Assembly: GCA_003255065.1 (NCBI GenBank)
Contig: QAOA01004158.1
Location: 406,637 to 470,636, forward strand
Direction of reading: 5' to 3'
Origin: Cercis canadensis
Taxonomy: Eukaryota; Streptophyta; Magnoliopsida; Fabales; Fabaceae
DNA: 64,000 nt
Part shown: in pieces, positions 46,512 through 58,400 of the stretch
Position numbering within the stretch: the first letter of the stretch is position 1
How the letters are laid out: every line of letters begins with the position of its first letter
Notes under the pieces: generated by a model
Told to the model about the DNA's origin: nothing
What the model saw: the letters and a program-made list of their open reading frames with translations, nothing else
The model's database searches: none
Position numbers and translations under genes: made by a program

Positions 46512-48327
46512 TCTCAATAGCTTGATGATATAAAGGTTTAGGTGGAAGATTACCCTCATTTCATCTCTAATATACTCTTATTAGACTTTTCTGCTTCTTA
46601 ATGCATTTCTTATTTTGTTTTCCCATATATAGATATATATATATAGGCATGAAGAGAGATATAGGCCAAAAATTTCTATATAACCAGAATCAATTGAAGG
46701 CTTTGGAGTTGGGGACAACAAAGAAGAAAACAAGAAACTACTCCTAATTTCAGCAACAAAAGAAAAAAGAAAACTACTCCCAAATAAAACAGCATTTCAA
46801 GTTTGGGAAATCTATTTGCACACTTTAAGTTTACATTTTTTTTTTTATATAAATTATAGTTTTACTATTTGATTGAACTTAGCATAAAATGAATTTAAGC
46901 AAGCAATGCTTTAACAGGATTTTAGACGAAAGGAAAACTTTTATTAAGTGGAAAAACAATCAGCAATGATTAAAAACAATATATGAAAGGATTTGATTTG
47001 ATCTACTATTCACGCAAAGAGTTTTGCAGACGGTGAATCATATTTTATGTATTAAAAATTTTGTTAAAAATCTTTATATATGTAGATGCAGCTCCTAGAT
47101 GTTACCATGATTAGTTGTAAAGATCTAATTATCTATAATTTATTGAGAGGAGTTTTATTTTTATTTTCTGTCTTAAAAGTTGCACAATATACTTTTTTTT
47201 TTTTACTAATCTAAACAACTCTTATAATGTTGGTTTCCTCCATCATGATTTTTTTTTTTTTTTTGTCTATTGGAGGTTACACAACATGAAATAGTTTACC
47301 CCTTCCTAAAATTCCATCTCGTTTACTCTTAATGAGATTTGAATTACTTTTACGATTAAATATAAAGTACTCAACCACATTGAGGTGTCCCATGGAGACT
47401 CACTTATAATGGTCTAATGTTACGTATAGTGATATCTAGACATATGAGTTGCAAATTGAAGGCTTCCTATATCCAAATTTAACAGTGATAGATATGTGAA
47501 AACTATGCATATTAACAAAATTGATTTGATTGAAGTAGACAGACAAAATGATGCATATTTGCATTAAGTCAAAATTTTACATACTTGGCCTTAAAATGAG
47601 GTCTTCCCTCATCTTAAACTGGATTTATCCTTAAAAAAAAAAATTGCAAACATTTATCCGTAAAGGAGAAAATTATAGAATATACGAAAATAGTAGTTTA
47701 CTCTTTACATCAAAAGAAAAATAGTAGTTCACTCTTAAAATAATACTCTAAGATGACAGCACCAAAAGTTTGGCCATAACATCAGCACATAAATTTCTTG
47801 TGTAATGTTACTTGCGCTATTTTTCAATTTACATTCCATGATTAAAAAAAAATGTTAAAAAAGGATGTTGCATATGAGCTATAAGTGCATGTTAGGGTAC
47901 AAACCTAATTCTTCCATAATCAATTTTCTATTTATTATATTGTACATCATAAATTACTCTTTATCTCTACTAGATTTTTTTGTTGCTAAAATAGAGTTTC
48001 CTAATTGGATCACTTCAAAAAGGCTTAATTATATACGTCTCCTAATAGACTTGGACTCAAGATAATATGGAGAGGAGCACACTCCCATTTAACTCGAAAT
48101 AAGTGGATTTTACTTTCTTTTAAATTCGTATAAAATTAATTACCTATGCAATTGTGTAAGTTTGTAAATTCAAAAATCCTGAAAATAAATAATTTTAACA
48201 AATTTTGAAGTCATTAATATAACATGAATTTTTTAATATTTTTAACTATGATTTTAGATTCAAACACAAAATTCACCAACTTTGAGAATAATATAATATA
48301 ACATGGAACTTAAAGATAGCCATAAGG
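46512..48327. other. Intergenic, nothing recognised
   Basis: AT-rich DNA with homopolymer T runs (about 47190-47265) and a short TA run near 46630. No gene was seen. Confidence 0.4.
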
Positions 48328-48448
48328 AGTAGAGCCATGTGGCAGTTGAACACAAAACAATAATATGATTATTTATTTTGAGAAATTNAGTAGAGCCATG
48401 TGGCAGTTGAACAGAAAATAATAATATGATTATTTATTTTGAGAAATT
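48328..48448. repeat. 60-bp direct repeat around an N (probable assembly join)
   Basis: 48328-48387 and 48389-48448 are the same 60-bp sequence (AGTAGAGCCATGTGGCAGTT onward) with about two differences, separated by exactly one N at 48388. This is the pattern of two contig ends that overlap but were not merged. Confidence 0.85.
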
Positions 48449-50545
48449 TTGGACGAAGTTTGCAGAATATACTGATCCCATCATCTGATCTGAGATGAAT
48501 TATCTTATCCGAAGGATGTGTAAGTAGCTCACGTGGATGTCATGTGAAGCTGTTATCTTTGTCTTCCTTTTAGGAATTAAAGTATTCAACTTCTGGAGAC
48601 ACTCACTTTGGAATCCTATTTCAAGACAAACTATTTACAAACAAAAATTCTTGCAAGGATAACGAACACTTTCACTTTATCTTACACCAGATTGTAAGCA
48701 GCATACTTGTTTATTACATGGAAAATTAATTAAAAGTGTAAGCTAGGTTTAGTTTTCAAATTTGGATTTCAGAGACTTCAATTTTGCTACAAGCATTTCT
48801 TGGAACAGATTGACATATTTCCATGGAAGTATTGGACATAAAACACACTACTATGCCTGTGAGTGTGTACGTAAGATGTGCATTCAATAGCAAATAGAGA
48901 GGCACCTCTTTCTAGCTAGTATTTAATAAGAATAGTTAAATTGATCAAAGTAATATTCAAAATCTATAAGCTGTTCTAATTGAAAACATTCTGATAATGT
49001 TTTAACAATCTGAGAACAGCTCCCATTCTTATCTTATCGGGGACTAAGACTTTCAGACGAAGAAAAGATAGAGAACTGTCAGTAATTATATATAGTGTTT
49101 ATCAATGAAAATAAACAATAAATTAATGTTACATTAAAGTTCCCCAAATCCTTAAATCGTACCCAGAGAAAGTGAAAAGAGATTTTAATTAATTTGGATT
49201 AATATACAATTTCTTTGAACACTCTGCAAGAACCCTTTAATCATGGCGAAGATACCTAAAGACACAATAACACCGTGGCTTTATTAATTTTGTCTGCCAT
49301 GCATTATTCTATACAGCTTCACTTTCTCCTATAGCAAAAAACAAATAAATAAAGTTTCACTTTCTCACACTTTATCTAACTCAAAACACCTATTTTCCTA
49401 TAAAATAACAACCTAAATAAATAAGATATAATCCATTCAAATATTCTGAAACCCAAGTAAATTCTACTACTCATCAAAATCATGTCGCATTACTTAACAC
49501 CTAAGTATTTAGTAGTATCTTTGTTTAATTGGACCACTAATCCTAATTCTATAGTTTAGTTTAATTGCACACTATTGATGTACTTGGTAGAGTTATACTA
49601 CTAATTATACACTAAATTTTAAGAAATGAGACCACATCTCACATATTATCTTATACAGGTGACACTAAATTTCTTATTTAAAAAAAAATTAAGCAGGTTC
49701 AATGAAATTTATAAATTATTTATAATATAATTACACGACTCCTAAATTATTTCTCTTGCATATATTTGCTTATATGTGCATTGATTATCGTGGCATAGCT
49801 TTTTCTCTTTCTTTTCCCTAAATGTGACATAGCAGTTAGCAACGTGAACTTTCCACCACGCAGCATTGGACTTAGCAGCAGAGTGCCGTGGAAGAACTTC
49901 GTTGATTAGGTTTCTCAGACCAAATCTAATTTTATTTATTATTCTAATAAAGTTATTAGTTTACTAATTAATTACTAAGTAGTTGTGGTATTGGTTGCCC
50001 ATAAGGATTAGGTGTTATGAGTTGGGAATGTAAGTCTATAATATGGAAATAATTAATAGTAGAATCATTCTGATAATAATGAATTAGAATCTGTTTAGAT
50101 CAACTAGTATTTGTTTTGGGTGAAACAAAAGCCAACTAAAGATTCTAGATCATTGATCCAAGTCAAACTTTTCACCAAACTTTTAAAACCAGTGGATTTG
50201 TTTGTCAACTCTTACTCACTGACATAAGTATGCTTAACCTTAGTTTATTTGAGAAGAATCTAGTAATCTTCGCCATAATTAGTCTTTTTTATTAGTGACA
50301 TTAATTGCTTCATCTATTGATTAGAATATACATTGACTAATTAAAATACTAAGTTGAAATTTATGATGCCAAGAAAAGCAGAAGTTTTTTGGTAATAAAA
50401 CAAGTGATTTTGTTTAGCCGACTTGTTTTGACCTTAATTAAATAGATAGGGTTTTAAAAAATTCTCTCTTGCCAAGAAAAGAAAGAAAAAACGGGTTTTA
50501 TTCTACCAAGGTTTAGATAGATAGGATTATACCTCGCTCAAAACT
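48449..50545. other. Intergenic, nothing recognised
   Basis: AT-rich with no supported coding frame, RNA gene or bounded repeat. Confidence 0.4.
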
Positions 50546-50836
50546 TGGGTTGGATTCCTATCCTACTTTGGTGTAGTAGTAGTATATCTATGTTCTATAA
50601 AAATAATCTCATCTTAATCTGAGAGATATTTTATTATTATTTTAAATTAAAAATTTAGGATAAGGGAATACTACCTTATTCAAATGCCAGNTGGGTTGGA
50701 TTCCTATCCTACTTTGGTGTAGTAGTGGTATATCTATGTTCTATAAAAATAATCTCATCTTAATCTGAGAGATATTTTATTATTATTTTAAATTAAAAAT
50801 TTAGGATAAGGGAATACTACCTTATTCAAATGCCAG
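50546..50836. repeat. 145-bp direct repeat around an N (probable assembly join)
   Basis: 50546-50690 and 50692-50836 are identical except for one base, with a single N at 50691 between them. Most simply an unmerged contig overlap; the true locus probably has one copy. Confidence 0.9.
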
Positions 50837-52219
50837 ACATAGGTTTTAATGAAAGCTTACAATGGTACTTTAATTTATAGATCACATGCTAAAGAAGAAT
50901 TATTAATAGTGAGAATCGAACCTATAATTTACAAGTAAAATACTTTAGTCTTTATCAACTAAATTAACCATTGTTAGCAAAATTTCATTATTAATTCCAA
51001 ACAATGATGTAAATGAGGTGTGCAATATTTCTTTTAAATAGAGCCCTAGCATAGCCTAACTATCTCATGTTTTTTTCACCAAGGCTCTATTTGCTTAGAT
51101 AGAAATGAATTTTAAAGAAAAATTTTCGCTTCAATTATTTGTTTGGATGCTTCAATTCTTAAACAGAAAAAAAATTTGATTTGATTTTTCTGCAAGTTAA
51201 TTTGATTTTCATTTTCGAAGGTTTTGATTCTTATCATAGGTTTTGGATAAAAAGCCTGTCTATCTCTTCTTATCAACAAATTATGATACATGGCCCAGTA
51301 GCAAATTCAATATCTGCCATTGGTATTAATGACAAATCTCTTTCTATCACTTTCTTTCTCCCTTTCTTCTTCTTTTTATTTTTGGATTTTTCTGGCAAAT
51401 ATGCCAATTTCGTACTTTTATTTTTCTCATAAATGACAATATCATTATTAAGAAATAGACCATACCATATGCCAATATTCTCTCTCTCTCTCTCTCCCCT
51501 TTACCTCCCATTACTTGGATATGCTTCCTCAAAACTTATTATATATTCCATGCTAAGAAGCAATTAATCAAAAAAGTATTTTATAGAGTAATGGAGAAAA
51601 GATTTTAACCGGAGATCAAAAACCACATAAAATTATAATTGTGAGTACTTTGATAATGAAACCTTAGAGTTAGAATGACCTGCTTCATATTTAATAAGTT
51701 CGGCTCTATCCAAAGTTAATCTTATACCTAGATTCTTGGGCTATCAAAAGAAAAATAACAAAAGTAATTCATATTAATTGTTTTATTAAGAACTTTTACG
51801 TTTATTTGTAAAATAGATATTTTTTCCCCAATATAAATTTAATCTTTTGTATTTAATGTTATGAAGGTTTCAATTATTAATTTCAAATAAAGAATCACGA
51901 CTTTTCTTTTTTGGATTGGGAATCACGGGTTTTATTGTTTAGTACAATTAGAGATTATAGAGCAAGATATATTCTATTTTCTCAAGTTGAACTGAAAATC
52001 TTTAAGATAAATAATTCAATACTCAACCGTTAAAATATATTCTTTAATAAAGATGAAAATTATAATGATGTAGCCTAAGTGCCTTTTATTTAATTAAGGA
52101 GGTTTCTTAGATATTTTTAGTATTTACGTGACATGCTATATTACATAGGAATAATCAATATGCGAATGACAAGTGTACAAGTTAACTATTTTCAAATTTG
52201 TTTAAAAAATAAAATAAAT
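50837..52219. other. Intergenic, nothing recognised
   Basis: AT-rich. A (TC)n run lies near 51480-51496. The frames seen here are low-complexity and match no family I know. Confidence 0.4.
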
Positions 52220-52410
52220 ACCAACAAATGTTGGCTTGAGTGGAAGGGGCTCTAATCGCTTAAGCAAGTAGTCTCAAGTTCGAGCCCTTGTGAATGCTAC
52301 AAAAATTTTTGGGAGAGGTCCCCGCTTTAATAGTGTCCGACTGTACCTCGAAGGATTAGTCTTAGGCAATGCTTGGGGATATCTTGGGAAACTAAAAACA
52401 AAAAAAATTA
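52220..52410 (+). mobile_element. tRNA-derived SINE-like element
   Basis: TGGCTTGAGTGG (52232-52243) fits a pol III A box, and AAGTTCGAGCCC (about 52276-52287) a B box. A unique body (GGAGAGGTCCCCGC, ACTGTACCTCGAAGGATTAG) leads to an A-rich end near 52395-52408. No clear target duplication was found. Confidence 0.6.
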
Positions 52411-52823
52411 TATTTTATATTCAATAAAATATGAAAATTATATATACTTACTACATCAGTATTGTATGGTATACACATGTGGTATCATAGAATTTCCGTC
52501 TAATTAAATATTTTTTTTATATGACACAATTTTTTTTTTTGAAATGAACATATGACACTAATTGATAGTTACCCATCATTACATAAAACAAATGTGTGAG
52601 CATACAAATCCATCAAACTAAGTTAACTAACCCATCAAATTAAATTACAGAGGGCGATCCTTTTTGCAACTGTCACTACTCACAAGAATCGTCTTTTTTT
52701 CGTGTTCTTAAACATCACTTTCTCTCATTTATCTAATTTATTCCTAATAGTGTTTTTCCTTTTGTGGGTTTTCTATTTTTCTATATAACTTAAAAATTCA
52801 AAATTGTAAAACACCTTGATAAT

Positions 52824-54833
52824 GGATCAATTCCTTCTATATTATAGTTTAGGAACTTAATTCCTTCAATGCGGTATATTTGAAAATATTTCCTTGAATA
52901 CGATAGTTTTTTTTTAAATATTATTTAAAATAAAATAGAGTGAGAGACAAAATAGGAAATAGAGTGGCTCCATTTGATATGTCCATTTGAAATGGAGCCA
53001 TGTCATCTCTCAATGTGAGAGACCACATATCAAATGGAGTCACTCCATTTCATTGCAATTTTGTTTTCTTTTTTGCATGCTAAAGCATTTACGGAATTTA
53101 CTTTTTGTTTTAAACTTTAGTAGTGAAATGACCATTGCATGCTACATGGTCTCTGCGTTCATTGGGTAACAACTTTTCCAATTACATACATAATGTTACA
53201 TGATGACATTTTAGATTGTGTAACAAATTTTAAAATTGTGTCACTCTATTTCATATTTCGTCATTAATATTATGTGACAACATTTGAAATTGCATAACGA
53301 CTTTTTATATTGTATTTATACATTTCAGATTGCGTATCCACTTCTGATTTTGCGTCTCAACATTTGATATTTCATATTGTTATTCTTCCCAATGCTTTAT
53401 AAATACGTCCGCAACGCATTTGAGAAATGTATGCTGATTAGTATTCATCAAAATTTGAAATGCACGCTAGTTAGTATTCATCAGACTTCCTTATAAGAAA
53501 GAGTTGTAAACACTACGAAGCTTGAAAGTGCTATACGAGTTTGCGAAGGTTAAAAGTGCGGTGTGAGTTTGTGGTAGCTGAAGTTAAAGTTTAAATATTT
53601 TGAGCTTCTAAAGGTATGTTTATATTACTATTTTGTATTAGATTATTTACAGTAGTGTAATATATATTTTATGTTAGAATACTGTTAAAAATAATTGTTT
53701 TATTGTAGTTTAATGTTTTGAGGTTTCTTAAGTTTAAATTATATAGACATTTTTATTGTGTTATGTATATACTGTTTATTTTAGTAAGAAATTTTGATTG
53801 TTAGTGCAATTCCTACATTATGTGAATAATATTGTTGAAGTATCCGCCAATTTTTTATTAACACCATATTTTTAAATTTTTATCAATACTTATACACTAT
53901 GCACCATACTTTTAAATTATTTTTCATATTAAATACCAATTACAATGTGTAGAGTCTATGAGTATTGATGAAAAATGATTACAAAGTACTGTAATTATAT
54001 ATAAATGAATTATTACTTAATATAAAAATAATTAAAATGTGATAATTTTTATTTCTATCGCTAATTTAACTAATGTATGAAAATTAATGTTATTAAATTT
54101 AACATGTAAAACTTACTCGTCATTCCCATATTGCATTTGAAATATGTGTTTATTTGTTTTGTCAATACTAAATTATCTTTTGAACGTGGATGTATAGCTT
54201 CATATGCCATAATAACAAGAAGAATATAAGATGAACTATAATATAAAAAAATTATACTCAGTCACTTGAAGTGAAAAACTAAATAAAGAAGAAGAACAAG
54301 AGACTTAGTGAGACACCGTCGATGAGAAGAGAGAAACAGAAAAGATAAATTAAGAAGAGATGATAACATTGGTAAGAGGAGAGAAAAAAGAAATTTAAAT
54401 GAAGAGATTGCGTGTATGATAGTTAAAATGAGGACATGCATGCAGGGAATCCTCTGGTGGATGCATAAATCCTTCATGCATGCATTGTTTCAACTGTGGG
54501 AGGAAAAAAATTTATTGTTCAAAGAAGCCATTTAGTAGTGCGTGACACAAAAAAATTATTGTGCAAAGATGCCATTTGGTAAAACATGCAAAATCTATCA
54601 AGCTATAGCGACACATGCAAAAGCTGACAATAACTGTTGAATGACGCCATATCATTTGTCACCTCCAAATTAAGAGATGACAAATGATATGACACCATTT
54701 AATAGTAGTTTTTTTTTTTCAGCTTTAATCAAATAAAATAATATTAAAAAATATCGTATTAATGAAAGTATTTGCAAAAGAATCATATTGATGAAAATAA
54801 ATTAGTCCACTGCATTAACGAAGGAATTGACTG
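52824..54833. mobile_element. Mutator-like non-autonomous element, about 2.0 kb
   Basis: The ends GG-ATCAATTCCTTC and, reversed, CAGTCAATTCCTTC continue into about 110 bp of imperfect inverted similarity (GAATACGATA...TTTTT against TAATACGATA...TTTTT). TTGATAAT flanks both sides (52816-52823 and 54834-54841). Inside are palindromes: CTCCATTTGATATG/CATATCAAATGGAG (52968-53039) and ATATCATTTGTCA/TGACAAATGATAT (about 54650-54695). No transposase frame was found. Long degenerate terminal repeats suggest a MULE; the 8-bp duplication would also allow hAT. Confidence 0.65.
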
Positions 54834-54841
54834 TTGATAAT

Positions 54842-55479
54842 CTAACACAATTTCAAAATAAAATACAATACATCTTTATTTTTTTGGTTAACCAACGGGG
54901 CAAATACAATACATCTGTTCCTGTGAGTTTACCATTTTGACCAAAACCCAGACAGGATCCCAGAAAAGTTGTGGGCACCACGTACATGTTGCCGCACACT
55001 GCCATCCTCGGAACCACAAACCCACAAAGTCCCCAGACCCAAACCTGTCATTTCACACCCAAAGTCGACCCACCAATAACCGGACACTTAAGTCATTTTC
55101 TCCTAACATTGAGGGTATTACAGTACTTTCATATACTTTCCTGCTCTCCCTGTAGAAACAATGATTTCCGTTCAAGAATGGCTTGCAGAGTTGGCAATGT
55201 CCTTCTCCTTAGCTCACCGATCCGTACACTTAACCCGTTCCCTTACTCTTTCTAATTTCTATCCTTCTCTCGGCAGTTAAGCTGCTCCAATCTTCCTCCC
55301 ACCTACTTTCTCTCTAAAACCAGCAAAAAAAGTTTCAATTTTTAATCCTATTTTTCTCTCTCTCTTGATTCCTTCATTTATTGCTAGCTCACACATTCAT
55401 TCACCCATTCATTAATTCATAAATATCACCAAAGTTTCACCTTTCCACTGTTTCAGTGCAAGAAAATAGAGAGGAAAAG
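54842..55479 (+). promoter_or_regulatory. Promoter and 5' UTR region of the SCAR3-like gene
   Basis: GC content rises compared with the transposon to the left. CT-rich stretches (TTTTTCTCTCTCTCTTG near 55350) typical of plant 5' leaders lie within 130 bp of the ATG. No TATA box can be assigned firmly. The small frames here have no family similarity. Confidence 0.4.
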
Positions 55480-58400
55480 ATGCCTCTGGTGAGGTTGCAG
55501 GTGAGGAATGAGTTCGGTTTGGGGCAGCCAGAGCTCTACAAAGAGGCCAGCAGAGAAGATCCTAAGGCTGTGCTGGATGGTGTTGCTGTTGCTGGCCTTG
55601 TTGGGATCTTGAGGCAACTCGGTGACCTTGCTGAGTATGTTTTTTTTAATATAAATTTCGATTCTTTGCTCAAATGGGTGAACTGGGTCTGAAATTTTTT
55701 TGCTCATTTCGTGGTTTTTGCGTTAATGGGTTCGTTAATTTCTGCTTTTATGGGGTTGGAGGTTGTGGGTAACTGAGAAAGTTAGTTTTGGTTACTAGGA
55801 AAATATGCATGAGCTTATCTTTAGGAAGGAAATATCATAGTCGTTGAAATTGATGTGTGTTTTTGATGGGGCCTAATTTTTATTTGAGAAGATGACAAAA
55901 TAGTGTTGACCTTTTTGAGCTTTCCCATTAGAGGGACTTTAGCTGGGTTGATAAAAGTGCGTTGGATACAGCAATACTTTGCTTGCTGTTAGTTAAGCAC
56001 TCCGTCTTTTGACTTGAGCAATAATGAGTAACTGGAATTGCTAACTGAAAAGTGAGTATCTAACTCTCATTTTATCTATTTCAACTTAATGAAGTTATGG
56101 TTTTAACTAAGCTTGTTTCACTCTCATTTCCTTCATCTCCTTCAAGTGAACAGATTTGATTTATTCATAGAAAACTTGAATTTTTGTGTTCTTCTAACTA
56201 GTATTACCAATTTTCTATATTATTACTTACAAGCATGACAAACTATTTATTAATTACAGGCACAGCATAAAATTGCTATGATTTTTAATCTGTTTGATGG
56301 TTCTTGTTGGAACTTGGAAGTTAAATCTTTTATTGTAGTGGGTGAGGTTTCATTTTCAATTTATGAAATCCCTTGGGATATTAACTTCGGATGTTTGAGT
56401 TGAGGGTTAAATAGGGCAGAGACACACTTAGAAATGCTTGATAATTTATGAGAGATGGGCATGCAATTCCTTTGAGAGGCTTGATGCAATAAGTTGAGAG
56501 TTATGAAGCACCGATACCTTACAATGCCCAGCAGATCGGTGTTGAGGACATATCGGATACTAATACGATATTTTTGGATACATCCTCAGAGACTATTTTA
56601 CTATTTTTATGAGATTTTTCTAAATTACCTTATCAGTATTGTGTCGGGATCAGTGTCCTGTATCTGAGCTACATAGGTTGAGAGTGAACTGTGAGTTCTA
56701 TGTTTGGGTGGAGATTGTAATTTGTGGCATGCATGGGGATATATGTCTCTTAATGTATACAATATAAACATGAATGTAAAAACTATCTTAATATGAGAGA
56801 GTTGTCCTATAAGTTTTCAAGGGAGAAAACATGAATTGAGACCACCATTTCCATGGTGTTCTTAGAAACCCATATTACTTCGGATTGTGGGCTATAACTT
56901 GCTCTGGATGAAGCTAGAATATCTATTTTGAGGCTTATTTCTGGAAATCATCCTTGTTCGTCATTTATATATCTGTCAAAGCAACTAAGCCACTTTATTT
57001 TCTGCTCAAACTACAACAGGGAATGGTTAATTCTGAGTTATAAGTTTCCACAAGTTTCTTTTCTAAATTGAACCAATTTCTTCTTATAATAGATATAAAA
57101 GTTGTGTAGAGATATTCAGTAGTAGAAGGAATATGATGATTTGTATGACATTAGGGTTTCTTCCAAGTTTTGGAAAGGGTCTGCTAGACCCTTAGTACTG
57201 AAAATGACAAATATGGCCTTATCTCCCTTCCATTTTACTCCCCATTTGTTTTGGGTCTATAGGGCTTCAACTTGTTTTCCATGCATCATATAGTGGAATT
57301 TATCGCCTTGATTCTCCAAAGATGAGATCAAACAATCTTCAGAAGTAGACCAAAAAAATGCAATTACATTTAGATTTTGGTGTCCGCAAAATCGTATATT
57401 TGCAAAAAGGAAAGCCCTTTAGTGCCGCCTTTCATTACCAAAATTTGATCTTGAAATAATTTGAAATATTTAATTCTTAATCCAATAAACCCAAACACAC
57501 ATGGCATCTTGTGCACTGCTTTCTGATTTGTTGCCAATCCAATTTTACAAGCATTTCTTCTATAGGAAATCACATGTGGATAGCTTGTATACTATTGTTA
57601 TTATTGCTTGATATGAAGCTTTACCTATAATCTATTGTAAATATAAACAAACAGTAACAGAGTTCATATTACCTTTTATGAGCAATTTACACCTGATCAA
57701 TGTGACAGATTTGCTCTGCTTCTGGAAACCTTGTTTGATATTAACAATTTATTATCAATGTCATTTTAAATCTCAAGTTGTTCTAATGTTCCTTCTTGGT
57801 ATTTCTGTAATGTTTAACCGAGGAAGCTTCTTTTACATGTAGTTTTGCAGCAGAGGTTTTCCATGGTTTGCAAGAGCAAGTAATGACTACTGCTTCTAGG
57901 AGCCATAAATTGATGGTCCGTGTCCAAAATATTGAAGCTTCCCTTCCTCCCTTGGAGAAGGCTGTATTGGCACAAACAAGCCACATTCATCTTGCTTACA
58001 CAGCTGGTATGGTCCCTCTGACTCTATCCTGCCTGATACTGAATATAGCATAAAGTTATATTTAACAATGGTATCATTCTATTTTTGACTAAGTAAATGA
58101 TCAAAACTATCAAAAAGAAGCGACTTACATACCAGAACTTGTATTAATTATACCCAAATCTGATTGCTTTAATAAATTAGTATATACTGCCTTTCTTTTT
58201 CTTTGGATGGTTCATGATATCTACTTTTCTCAATAACTCATGCCCTCTGATGCCCTTTAGATGAAACCTTATACTCTACATGTTCTCTGATATCTGGAAC
58301 TAAGCCAGATATTGTCAAGGACAAATCACTCTTATAAATATAATGTGTCTGTAAATGTGCTATAGTTATGATATGGGTTTTTATTAATACGGGATCTCTA

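Noticed and set aside
51181-51532. Overlapping 60-83 residue frames on both strands
   Set aside because: Low-complexity Phe/Leu/Ser or Arg/Glu runs from T-rich and (TC)n sequence.
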